A stretch of DNA of 38,634 bases from NCBI GenBank assembly GCA_903829325.1, contig CAIKPM010000047.1, positions 1 to 38,634 on the forward strand. The letters are read 5' to 3'. Positions 10,706 through 17,749 of the stretch are shown in pieces. The stretch comes from an uncultured bacterium. GTDB lineage: Bacteria; Vulcanimicrobiota; Vulcanimicrobiia; Vulcanimicrobiales; Vulcanimicrobiaceae. Each line of letters begins with the position of its first letter. The first letter of the stretch is position 1. Position numbers and translations under genes: made by a program. The notes below the pieces were generated by a model. That model was given only the letters and a program-made list of their open reading frames with translations. It did not search any database and was not told the origin of the DNA.

Positions 10706-10818
10706 AACGCACTGTGGTTGTGTAAAGAATATTGTAAACCCTCGGCGCGAGCTTGATATTTTTTATGTAAAGGCCGAAAAAAAGTATAGGTAATTTTGAC
10801 CATTGTGAGGATGATTTC

Positions 10819-11307
10819 ATGAGTGCGAGTATCCGTGGTATCGGAAGTGCCACATCCATCCTTGATGCGACATCCAGCCTAGAAGCCTGGTTCCAACGTC
10901 GGCAAAAGGAAGCCTTGCAACAACAAACGTCGGCTGATGCGGAGATTTTGGCGTCTTCCTCGGCTGGGACGTCGGTTTCTGGATCGCACAATCTTACTGT
11001 GAGCGTTCCCTCTGCAACGACGAATCAGCCTACGGGAACCCAGGCAGATCAGACCTCGGGCGCCCAAGTCGCTGGTGCTTTGCAGCGCCGTCCACCCGCT
11101 GATGCGAATCCGCAGCAGGGTGGCTCGCCGCCACCGCCGCCAGCACCGCCGACTCGGTCATCGGCAAAATCGAGCAGTGATGTGATCGCCTCGTTGGCGG
11201 CTCAGAACGATATCTTTACACAGATAACGGCAAATCGTTCCCAGCAGCCATCCAGCACTACCCCGCAGGATGCCACAACGACCGATCCATCGCCGCTCTC
11301 ACCCTAG
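10819..11307 (+). CDS. unknown low-complexity Ser/Thr/Gln/Pro-rich protein
   Basis: A 162-residue protein with a good ribosome site (GAGGATG about six bases before ATG 10819). The N-terminus (SIRGIGSATSILDATSSLEAW) is an amphipathic helix followed by a Gln/Glu-rich segment. The rest is Ser/Thr/Gln-rich with a poly-Pro stretch around residues 111-118. There is no signal peptide or membrane segment. A C-terminal helix (SSDVIASLAAQNDIFTQIT) is the only other ordered-looking part. The composition suggests an intrinsically disordered protein. I do not recognise the family. It diverges from the OstA-like gene across 113 bp, where TATAGG at 10785-10790 is a possible -10 box. Confidence 0.6.
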   Translation: MSASIRGIGSATSILDATSSLEAWFQRRQKEALQQQTSADAEILASSSAGTSVSGSHNLTVSVPSATTNQPTGTQADQTSGAQVAGALQRRPPADANPQQGGSPPPPPAPPTRSSAKSSSDVIASLAAQNDIFTQITANRSQQPSSTTPQDATTTDPSPLSP

Positions 11308-11436
11308 AGCGGGCTGCCGCAAGCAAGCATCACTGGCGCAAAATCCCTAACGGTGTGGATTGATGAGGTTGGTTGGTCTAGGTAAGATGGGTCCATTACT
11401 AGGATTGTTTGGTCCATCACCGGGGGAAAATGTTCT

Positions 11437-11820
11437 ATGATGTTGCTTGCGGCTTTCGTCTACTCGTCGTTACTCCATGGCCCGGTGTCAGCTGATCCGC
11501 TGACGATTGATTGCGCTCAAGTACTTCCCACGTATCGGAGCATGCAGCATGTCGTGAGTTTTCATCCGATCATGCGGGTATCTTTTCGTGTTGTCGCAGC
11601 AAAAACGGTCGATGCGGTGACGTTCGAGCGCTCATTTCCGGGGGGCGCGGTGAGAACGTATCAGCTCCACGGGACTTTCGCACCGGGTGTCGCGATCGAG
11701 GGGCGCGTGCTTGACCCTCATGCGCCTTCATCGTTTTTCTACAGCCCGGCGCATGTCAGCGATAGCTTGCATCCGCTCTACGTCCATTTTACTGATGGAT
11801 CGAGCTGGCACGCTCGCTAG
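11437..11820 (+). CDS. small secreted or periplasmic protein of unknown function
   Basis: A 127-residue protein with a short signal-like N-terminus (MMLLAAFVYSSLLHGPVSA) followed by a soluble beta-rich domain: VSFHPIMRVSFRVVAAK, VDAVTFERSF, TYQLHGTFAPGVAIEG, PLYVHFTDGSSW. GGGGGAAAA upstream of the ATG can serve as a ribosome site. It runs convergently into the 653-residue outer membrane barrel gene and the two stop codons overlap by four bases. No family is recognised. The 129 bp between it and the previous gene contain nothing else I can support. Confidence 0.55.
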   Translation: MMLLAAFVYSSLLHGPVSADPLTIDCAQVLPTYRSMQHVVSFHPIMRVSFRVVAAKTVDAVTFERSFPGGAVRTYQLHGTFAPGVAIEGRVLDPHAPSSFFYSPAHVSDSLHPLYVHFTDGSSWHAR

Positions 11821-13778
11821 AATTTCCAGCGTTGCTCGACGGTGATGGAATTTTCGCTAAAGGTCGTGCGAGCATTCGCTACAGGCGTAATCGGTGAGCC
11901 GGCGGTTTCGGTGTGACGAAGATTGATCAACAGCGCTTGTCGGCTGCTTTGATTGAGCACGACACCGCCAAAATAGACGTGTTGTGTTGTGCCGATCGAC
12001 GTGGCATACGTTCCGTGTACCGAGAAGAGACCGCTGCCGACAGAGTATTCCATATTTTGATTGATATGGTGCACGTACGTCGCGACGACTTGTGGTACGT
12101 GGAGGGCGACAATATCGGCGGGATTCCCGCTCGTGCTGCCTCGGTAGAGATTGTCTTGAACCATATCAAGCGTGAAGTCACCGATTTTCGGGTGCCAGGC
12201 TGCCCAAAGCGCATAGCGTTGCATGTTCCCTTGAGTTCCACTACCGCTTTGTTGCGGGGTGAAAAACGGTTCAACGAATCCAACTTGTTGTTCGCTTGCG
12301 ACGGTGGCTGCTTCGAGTTGTCGCGCGTTGGTGTACTCGGTATGAATCTCGAAGGGTCCACCATCTAAGGCATAACGGACTCGCACAGCTTGGCGGTTCG
12401 GGCCGATCGCGGTATTATCGACCATCTGTGAACTTCCACCCAGCCAATTGGTTGGCCATATCGCTGCTGCTGACCAGACGTTCGCAGCAACCGGATGAGG
12501 CACGATGATATCGGCGTAGCGGGCATTCATGCGAAAATAATCGAGCGCCGCGGTGGCCCGGCCTGTCTTTTTATTCAGTCCGAGATGCGTAAAATCGCCC
12601 TCCGTACCAGCTTGGTTATTGCTGGAAGAAGAAGTGCTGGCGGAGTACCACGAGCGTCCAACCTCGGCGACTCCATCCACGTGCTCTTTGGGTATTGCAT
12701 GAAACGTTGCTCGGGCTCCAGCGATCGATTCTTCTTGGCCCGAGAGCGTGCTGCTCGGCAGTGTGCCCACAACGCTGGACGTGAACTGGGGGTTGCTCCC
12801 CGACCCCGTTCCGACGGTGTAAGGGTTCCCACCGATAGCTGTATGCGAGTAATCCAGCGAATAGCGCGTTCCTTCGCCATGATCGAGGACGAGCGCGCCC
12901 ACCGAGGTTTGGGCATGATCACCGGCCGCAGTGGGGATGCTGCCGTTGGCGAGCTCCATCGTCGCGATGCCGTGTTTTGCGACGAGATCGAGTCCGCGCA
13001 GGTGAATCTGCGTATCGGTCGGTGACCAGAGGTCGCTGCCAGCCAAGGCTGATGAGAGACTCTCGGGGGGGGCGATCGCGATCGACGGTGCGATCGCGGT
13101 GAGGCCTGGTTGGACGAAGGCAAAGCGATCGGCTTGGCTGACATCGAAGTATCCGCCGGTTACTCGCAGATTACCATCTTTGGTGCCTGCATCCGCAGAG
13201 AGAATTTGGGCCGCGCTCGCCGAGACGCTATCACCACCGGCGCCTTGCGGGAAATTGAGCCCGGTCGGAATCGCCCCCGAGCCCATCTGCGGGTTTATCG
13301 CGGGGATGGGATTCTCGCCCCAGTAAAATGCATTATTGCCACTGCCGGTGACATACCCGACGCCCGTGGTGATGCCGATGTCGCCCTTTGTCCCGGTGTA
13401 ACGAAATGTCGAGCGCAAATCTGCGGCAAATGTTGCGCCTGGAAAGAGCGGCGAGCCACTGAAAAGGTCGTAAGGTGTATTCGGCGCAATTGGGCTGCCG
13501 TTCAGGTACGCTGCTGCGTCGCTTGAGAGCGTGCCAGGGCCGTTGGTTTGCCGGTCGATGAAGGTCGTCGAGAGGCTGTGGGTGATCGTGAGGCCGGTCT
13601 TGACCGGCGCTTGGGATGGCGTGGGGCTCGGTAGCGGGCTCGCGGTTGGCGTCGTGGGTAACGGTGTTGCCTGGCTTGCTGAATCTGCCAACGCAGGCAG
13701 TTGCGTCGTGAGCAAGATGATGGCTGTGCCGAGCGCTTTGCCGCTCGTACTCGTCAAGTGGTATCTTCCGTTACGCAT
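11817..13778 (-). CDS. outer membrane beta-barrel protein
   Basis: A 653-residue exported protein: signal peptide to about residue 31, a Pro/Thr/Ser-rich linker (TPTASPLPSPTPSQAP), then a long barrel-like sequence of alternating polar and hydrophobic residues with abundant Gly, Tyr, Thr and Asn. It ends in TVEQRWKF, a C-terminal aromatic strand recognised by the BAM machinery in diderms. AGGAGG stands four bases before the ATG. TTGTGA (13867-13872, minus) and GATATT (13845-13850) with a 16-bp spacer are a possible promoter. There is no plug domain, so it is not a TonB receptor; a porin-like role is plausible but unproven. A run of eight C in the coding strand (13065-13072) could slip. Confidence 0.8.
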   Translation of the reverse strand: MRNGRYHLTSTSGKALGTAIILLTTQLPALADSASQATPLPTTPTASPLPSPTPSQAPVKTGLTITHSLSTTFIDRQTNGPGTLSSDAAAYLNGSPIAPNTPYDLFSGSPLFPGATFAADLRSTFRYTGTKGDIGITTGVGYVTGSGNNAFYWGENPIPAINPQMGSGAIPTGLNFPQGAGGDSVSASAAQILSADAGTKDGNLRVTGGYFDVSQADRFAFVQPGLTAIAPSIAIAPPESLSSALAGSDLWSPTDTQIHLRGLDLVAKHGIATMELANGSIPTAAGDHAQTSVGALVLDHGEGTRYSLDYSHTAIGGNPYTVGTGSGSNPQFTSSVVGTLPSSTLSGQEESIAGARATFHAIPKEHVDGVAEVGRSWYSASTSSSSNNQAGTEGDFTHLGLNKKTGRATAALDYFRMNARYADIIVPHPVAANVWSAAAIWPTNWLGGSSQMVDNTAIGPNRQAVRVRYALDGGPFEIHTEYTNARQLEAATVASEQQVGFVEPFFTPQQSGSGTQGNMQRYALWAAWHPKIGDFTLDMVQDNLYRGSTSGNPADIVALHVPQVVATYVHHINQNMEYSVGSGLFSVHGTYATSIGTTQHVYFGGVVLNQSSRQALLINLRHTETAGSPITPVANARTTFSENSITVEQRWKF

Positions 13779-13949
13779 ACACCCTCCTGGAATAACTCTG
13801 CAACACGAAGCAGAGGATTATTCTCAAGATCGGCAATCGGAACGAATATCAGCAACGAATTACGTATCACAACAGTAATGATTTCATGTGATTTGTGTTC
13901 GGTAGTAATTATGCACGTGATTTTAAGCTTCAAATGCCAATAAAAAGAG
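13779..13949. other. intergenic region upstream of the outer membrane barrel gene
   Basis: No open frame or RNA gene is visible here. It is AT-rich and carries the ribosome site and probable promoter of the barrel gene on the minus strand, and ends at a bidirectional terminator. Confidence 0.5.
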
Positions 13950-13986
13950 CGGAGCCCCTCACATTGATGAAGGGCTCCGTTTTTTT
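13945..13986. terminator. bidirectional intrinsic terminator
   Basis: An 8-bp perfect stem CGGAGCCC (13950-13957)/GGGCTCCG (13972-13979) is followed by seven T on the plus strand (13980-13986) and by a T-rich tract on the minus strand (complement of AAAAA just before the stem). On the minus strand it lies five bases after the stop of the 37-residue protein gene, which it most likely ends. Confidence 0.9.
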
Positions 13987-13991
13987 ATTGA

Positions 13992-14105
13992 TTATTCTTC
14001 GTACTGCACCTGATTTTGTAGACACTCTGTGCAAACCATTGCGGGATCATCATTGCACAGTTCTGTATCGCACACTTGGCAGTATTCTAATTGGATGACC
14101 GGCAT
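13992..14105 (-). CDS. 37-residue zinc-ribbon-like small protein
   Basis: A short gene on the minus strand: ATG 14105-14103, TAA 13994-13992, with AAAGGTG eight bases upstream and a strong intrinsic terminator five bases after the stop. The product has CQVC near residue 9 and CTEC near residue 25, with an extra Cys17, and is acidic towards the end (QVQYEE). Two CxxC pairs 12 residues apart are typical of a zinc ribbon or treble-clef knuckle. Ribosome site, terminator and Cys spacing together make this a real gene although it is far below usual length cut-offs. Function is unknown; a small zinc-bound regulator or ribosome-associated protein is possible. The palindrome GTGAACGATGTTCAC lies 38-52 bases upstream. 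Confidence 0.75.
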   Translation of the reverse strand: MPVIQLEYCQVCDTELCNDDPAMVCTECLQNQVQYEE

Positions 14106-14142
14106 GCCTAAAACACCTTTGTTCATTAGGAAGATGAAAAGC

Positions 14143-14157
14143 GTGAACGATGTTCAC
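14143..14157. promoter_or_regulatory. 15-bp palindrome GTGAACnnnGTTCAC, possible operator
   Basis: GTGAACGATGTTCAC is a perfect dyad (six-base arms, three-base centre). It lies upstream of the 37-residue CxxC gene (minus) and about 120 bp upstream of the unknown-gene operon (plus), and has the same arms and spacing as the palindrome in the rpsR leader at 5926-5940. The spacing of three differs from the four-base centre of LexA boxes. Confidence 0.4.
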
Positions 14158-14276
14158 TCCAAATGCTTATCGGCATTTTTTGCTTATGGTTCAAGCGATA
14201 TGTATCGATCCGGTCAATATTTTTTTATTAAGACCGATGTTCATATTGGTATGCATCAAAAGAATGGGGAAAGTCG

Positions 14277-14555
14277 ATGAGTTATGATAGTGAAGACCAG
14301 CTCGCTGAACATCAGTTTATTGCGGCTGCGCTGCGCAAATGTCCCGATGCATTGCATGGCTCACGATCGGTACGTGTAACGCGAGTAAAGATTACCGAAG
14401 AAGCAGGTATTCACAACGTGCAAGAATCAGATGGTTTGGTCCATGGTGCAATCGTTAGTTTTGGAGTGCCTGAAGTGCTTCAATCGGTGTTTGTTTTTCT
14501 TGATGAAGCCCGCGAAGAACCGATGTATATGGCTCACGAATATCATCGTAAATAA
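14277..14555 (+). CDS. unknown protein, first gene of a small-gene operon
   Basis: A 92-residue protein with GGGGAAAG just upstream of ATG 14277. It has no signal peptide or membrane segment. Visible structure: an acidic helical start (MSYDSEDQLAEHQFIAAALRK), a beta-hairpin-like centre (RSVRVTRVKITEEAG), then SDGLVHGAIVSFGVPEVLQSVFVFLDEA, ending in MAHEYHRK. I do not recognise the family. It is followed after nine bases by the next unknown gene and begins a same-strand run that ends with a K+ channel. Confidence 0.6.
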   Translation: MSYDSEDQLAEHQFIAAALRKCPDALHGSRSVRVTRVKITEEAGIHNVQESDGLVHGAIVSFGVPEVLQSVFVFLDEAREEPMYMAHEYHRK

Positions 14556-14564
14556 AGCGTTCGC

Positions 14565-14864
14565 ATGACGTTCGAGCAATGGTCTGGTTTGCTCACGACA
14601 CGTCTGCGCGCGCAGTTTCCGCATCTCAGTGTTTTGCCGCGGCATCCCGGACTGTGCTATGTCAACGGGATTGCTGCGCTCGACTTGATTGAGCTCCAAT
14701 ACGGCACGGCGAGGATTGTCCGCCACAAAGATCCCCTGGTGCTGCGCGATGGCCAATTGATCGGCCGGCATAAGGGAGTGGTGCTTGAGCCGCGTGAGTT
14801 CGCGTTGGACGACGAAGATTTTCTCCACGCCCTGGCTTGTATGCGCGAGCACCTTGCAGGTTAG
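14565..14864 (+). CDS. unknown protein
   Basis: A 99-residue cytoplasmic-looking protein starting nine bases after the previous gene. It begins with an amphipathic helix (FEQWSGLLTTRLRAQFP), has several short beta-like segments around GIAALDLIELQYG and ARIVRHKDPLVLRDG, and ends with a helix (DDEDFLHALACMREHL). No known domain is recognised and no membrane segment is present. Position between other short unknown genes on the same strand suggests co-transcription. Confidence 0.55.
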   Translation: MTFEQWSGLLTTRLRAQFPHLSVLPRHPGLCYVNGIAALDLIELQYGTARIVRHKDPLVLRDGQLIGRHKGVVLEPREFALDDEDFLHALACMREHLAG

Positions 14865-14934
14865 GACGCGTTCGTTCTCGTCGCAGCGACCTTGGCTGCC
14901 ATGGGTTGCTTGATCGCTAGCCGAAACAGCGGGC

Positions 14935-15243
14935 ATGACTAGTGCAGAAGCGGCGACTTTGATCGACGCCTATTTTCTCGGTACCGAACGTAATCGTGAT
15001 GCCGTATTCAGCCAGCTGGGAGCATGGTCCCCGGAGATTCCCAGCGCGGTAGCTTTGGTGCGGGCAATTGCCCAAGTCGGCAGTCGAGCCGCCGACGAGA
15101 GCTTGATGGCGCTGCGCGCCGTCCTCGCTGGGCATCCCCCTTCGGATAATGCTGTTCAGATTATAAAGCGGGCGGTGCAAGCATTGCGCACAGGAGAAGC
15201 GCAAGCGCGTGCGCAGTATGAAGCGGCGGTAGCAGCGCCGTGA
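14935..15243 (+). CDS. unknown helical protein
   Basis: A 102-residue all-helical protein (ATLIDAYFLGTERNRDAVFSQLGAW, AVALVRAIAQVG, SDNAVQIIKRAVQALRTGEAQ, then an Ala-rich tail). The ribosome site before ATG 14935 is weak. Its TGA stop overlaps the GTG start of the next gene by four bases (GTGA), so those two are translationally coupled. Family unknown. Confidence 0.55.
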   Translation: MTSAEAATLIDAYFLGTERNRDAVFSQLGAWSPEIPSAVALVRAIAQVGSRAADESLMALRAVLAGHPPSDNAVQIIKRAVQALRTGEAQARAQYEAAVAAP

Positions 15244-15698
15244 AAGAACGGCCCAAACTCACGATTCTTTCCTTTGATGCGCTCCCCACCGCTGCGCAAG
15301 ACGAGCAACGCGAAGATCGTTCGCTCAATCTGGCTCTGCGCAGGCGCGGCGTGCAGAGCGAAGTCTTTCGTATTTTGCTTGGAGCTGATCGAGCGCAAGA
15401 GTCGCTTCTGGCTGAGCTGATCGCGGGCTTACCGCCGCATCCGTTAGTGTTCCTTGTGCGCGATCACGTGGAGCATCCGCTCGTGCTGCGTTTGCTCAGC
15501 GAGGCATTGCTTCGTGGGAAAGCCGAGATTCTTGTCGCCGCGAGCTCGCCTCCTCAGCTCGTCAGCGAAGGTGCAGAGCGAGTGAGCTTCTACCAGCTGC
15601 GCGCTGACGATCGGGGCGAAATCGAAGTCTTGGCTCAGGAGCTGCAGCAAAAGTCATCGTTTGTCGATACTTTGAAAGATGAACACCGAGCAGCCTGA
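15240..15698 (+). CDS. unknown protein coupled to the K+ channel gene
   Basis: A 152-residue soluble protein, GTG start overlapping the previous stop. It looks like an alpha/beta fold: LTILSFDAL (strand), an Arg-rich helix, HPLVFLVRDHVEHPLVLRLLSEALLRG, AEILVAAS (strand), then FYQLRADDRGEIEVLAQELQ. I do not recognise the family, but the alternation of hydrophobic strands with helices resembles small regulatory Rossmann-like domains. It overlaps the downstream K+ channel gene by 20 bases, so it could be a regulatory partner of the channel. That is inference from position only. Confidence 0.55.
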   Translation: MKERPKLTILSFDALPTAAQDEQREDRSLNLALRRRGVQSEVFRILLGADRAQESLLAELIAGLPPHPLVFLVRDHVEHPLVLRLLSEALLRGKAEILVAASSPPQLVSEGAERVSFYQLRADDRGEIEVLAQELQQKSSFVDTLKDEHRAA

Positions 15699-16485
15699 TC
15701 CAGAGATTCGCCTGCGCCGCTTTGAGCACTCTACGATCGTACCGATGTTAGTGCTCTCGGTGCTGTTTGTGCCTGTTCTCGTGATTCCATTGCTGTGCGA
15801 TCTGACCCCATGGCAGGACCATGTTTTTCAGGTCGTCGATTCGCTCATCTGGCTATGCTTTCTCACCGAATATGCGACCCGGCTCGTCTTGGCGCGCGAT
15901 CGGGTTCATTTTATGGCGACCAATCTGGTCGATCTCGCCATTATAGCCCTTCCGCTGATTCGCGTAGTCACGAGCATCCGGATGGTGCGCATCCTGCAGG
16001 CAAGCCGTATCGTTTTTGCTGGCCTGCGTGGCCGCAAGCTCGGTGACGATATGGTGAGTCACCATTCCGTCGCGGCGATGGCCTTCGTTATCGTGTCGCT
16101 CTCGGTGAGCGCAGCAGCCTTGGTCTATGACGTCGAGCGGCACGCGCCCGGTTCGCGCATCCACACCGTCGGTGACGCATTTTGGTGGGCGATCGTCACG
16201 GTGAGTACCGTGGGTTACGGCGATTTTTATCCGGTGACGACCGCCGGGCGGGTGATTGCCGGTTGCCTGATGTTTGTCGGCGTTTGCACGAGCGCACTTA
16301 TTGCGGCAGCTTTTGCCGCGATCTTCATTAAAGACAAGAACGAAGAAGAGTTCGATCCAAAGCTGGCTGCTTTAGCTGAACGGCTTGACCGAATCGACGG
16401 TCTGTTGTTACGGCTTGAGCTGACGGTCGAAAGCCACGAAGAAAAGGCTATCGAGCGTGAAGCTTTAGCCAAACAAAGTTCCTAG
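15679..16485 (+). CDS. voltage-gated potassium channel (six-segment ion transporter)
   Basis: A 268-residue inner-membrane K+ channel of the Kv type. S1 to S4 lie in residues 20-115; the S4 segment carries Arg95, Arg101, Arg104 and Arg110. S5 is at about 130-150, the pore helix (AFWWAIVTVS) leads into the selectivity filter TVGYGD at 177-182, and S6 runs to about 215. The C-terminus (ALAERLDRIDGLLLRLELTVE) is a coiled coil suited to tetramer assembly. Length resembles other compact prokaryotic Kv channels. It is the last gene of a same-strand run of unknown genes. K+ transport is a classic target of c-di-AMP, and cdaA lies nearby, but no direct c-di-AMP-binding domain (RCK_C) is present in this protein. 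Confidence 0.92.
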   Translation: MNTEQPDPEIRLRRFEHSTIVPMLVLSVLFVPVLVIPLLCDLTPWQDHVFQVVDSLIWLCFLTEYATRLVLARDRVHFMATNLVDLAIIALPLIRVVTSIRMVRILQASRIVFAGLRGRKLGDDMVSHHSVAAMAFVIVSLSVSAAALVYDVERHAPGSRIHTVGDAFWWAIVTVSTVGYGDFYPVTTAGRVIAGCLMFVGVCTSALIAAAFAAIFIKDKNEEEFDPKLAALAERLDRIDGLLLRLELTVESHEEKAIEREALAKQSS

Positions 16486-16511
16486 CGCGGGCGTCTTGAG
16501 TCGGGCGAAGG

Positions 16512-16760
16512 CTAGGCGGCGTTGCTCTTCTTAATCGCCGCGGCTAAGCGCGATTTCTTGCGAGCGGCCTTGTTGGGGTGAATAATCCCCTTCGCGGCGG
16601 CACGATCAAGTTGGCTTTCGACGGCAGAAACGAGGCCGGATTCGCCTGAAGCTTTCGCTTTCTTGAAGAGGGTCTTGAGGCGGGTCTTCACATCAAGGTT
16701 GCGCACGCGACGCTTTTCAGAGTGACGGACCCATTTGATTGCGGCTTTAATATTTGGCAC
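16512..16760 (-). CDS. rpsT: small ribosomal subunit protein bS20
   Basis: An 82-residue bS20. It has the Lys/Arg-rich N-terminal helix (PNIKAAIKWVRHSEKRR), KTRLKTLFKKAK in the middle and the signature DRAAAKGIIHPNKAARKKSRL near the end. I place the start at GTG 16760 because the family begins with M-(A/P)-N-I-K; the open frame further upstream is not homologous. There is no Shine-Dalgarno sequence: a -10 box lies only seven bases before the GTG, so the mRNA is probably leaderless. It lies immediately downstream of rsgA on the same strand. Confidence 0.95.
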   Translation of the reverse strand: MPNIKAAIKWVRHSEKRRVRNLDVKTRLKTLFKKAKASGESGLVSAVESQLDRAAAKGIIHPNKAARKKSRLAAAIKKSNAA

Positions 16761-16767
16761 GGGCGAG

Positions 16768-16797
16768 ATTGTATCACGAAGCGTTGGCGTGCGTCTA
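16768..16797 (-). promoter_or_regulatory. promoter of rpsT giving a leaderless mRNA
   Basis: On the minus strand TACAAT (16773-16768) is a 5/6 match to the -10 consensus, with TAGACG (16797-16792, 18-bp spacer) as the -35 element. Only seven bases separate the -10 box from the GTG start codon, so transcription would begin at or within a base of the start codon. The -35 element overlaps the end of rsgA. Confidence 0.65.
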
Positions 16798-17712
16798 TTG
16801 GTGGCGCTGATTTTTTGCGGACGCTTCCAAGCGCAGGTAGGCACGTTGGTACGACAGATAGCGCGAGGGGGCAATGTCTCCCGTGTCTCGGGCAGCGCGC
16901 AGCGCGCAGGCGGGTTCGTCGCGGTGGCGGCAATCGAGGAAGCGACAGTGGCCTAGGAGAGGGCGGAGTTCGCGCCAGAGCGTCGCGAGTTCAGTGTAGT
17001 CCACCCCCGCAAGCGAAAATTCGCCAATCCCCGGGCTATCGATACAGCTCCCGTTCGCAAAGCGGTGCAGGCGCCCACTGCTGGTGGTTTGGCGTCCTTG
17101 ACCACTGCGTTCTGACACTGCTCCGATGCTTGCTGTACCACCCAAGGCGCTAAACAAGGTGCTTTTCCCCACGCCCGAAGCGCCCACAATCAGCGTTTCG
17201 CGATGGTCGAGTTGCTGTGCAAGCGCACCGACGCCCTCGCCCTTGCGTGCATCAAGCGTCGTCACCGCATAGCCAAGTCTGCGGTAGAGTTCGGTGAGTT
17301 CGCGGACGGTATCCGCGCTGACCAGATCGGCCTTGGTGAAAATCAACAAGGCTTCCAGCTCGTGCAATTCACTGAAGGCGATCAATTCATCGATCATGGT
17401 CAGGTTGAGGGTGGGGCGATCAAAAGCTGCCGCAATGGCTAGGGTGGTGATATTCGCAGCCATGAGTTTTTTGCGGCCTGCCGGCGTGTGGCGTTCGAGC
17501 ACGCTTGTACGTGCCAGTCGTTCGCGCACAAACGCCGCCCCATTGCTTTGCTGCTCGGCGTAGACCCAATCCCCCGGAACGAGCATTTCGCGGGCTTGGG
17601 TTTTGCGCAGTTCCGCGCTGCATGGCACGCTCTCATCCTCGAAGAGTAGCCAGATATGGTTGCGGGCAATGCTGATAACCCGGGCCAAACGACTCGTTGT
17701 GTCGTTACGCAA
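16795..17712 (-). CDS. rsgA: ribosome small subunit-dependent GTPase A
   Basis: A 305-residue circularly permuted GTPase that helps late 30S maturation. An N-terminal OB-fold (to about residue 65) is followed by the permuted G motifs: G4 in LIFTKADLV, then G1 in VGASGVGKSTL, then G3 in DSPGIGEF. The C-terminal zinc finger has the spacing C-x4-C-x-H-x5-C in CRFLDCRHRDEPAC. Length is normal. Located directly upstream of rpsT, another 30S component, on the same strand. Its start is divergent from the unknown gene at 17750, with 37 bp between them. Confidence 0.96.
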   Translation of the reverse strand: MRNDTTSRLARVISIARNHIWLLFEDESVPCSAELRKTQAREMLVPGDWVYAEQQSNGAAFVRERLARTSVLERHTPAGRKKLMAANITTLAIAAAFDRPTLNLTMIDELIAFSELHELEALLIFTKADLVSADTVRELTELYRRLGYAVTTLDARKGEGVGALAQQLDHRETLIVGASGVGKSTLFSALGGTASIGAVSERSGQGRQTTSSGRLHRFANGSCIDSPGIGEFSLAGVDYTELATLWRELRPLLGHCRFLDCRHRDEPACALRAARDTGDIAPSRYLSYQRAYLRLEASAKNQRHQ

Positions 17713-17749
17713 GAGTGCGCTTTCTCGGTGCGGAAGGAACGGGGCAGAT

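Noticed and set aside
11913-13526. Several long plus-strand frames opposite the outer membrane barrel gene
   Set aside because: Shadow frames without ribosome sites or protein-like composition; the minus-strand gene has a signal peptide, AGGAGG and a barrel C-terminus.
16761-16874. N-terminal extension of bS20 by 38 residues
   Set aside because: Not homologous to any bS20, runs through the rpsT promoter, and the family start is at GTG 16760.
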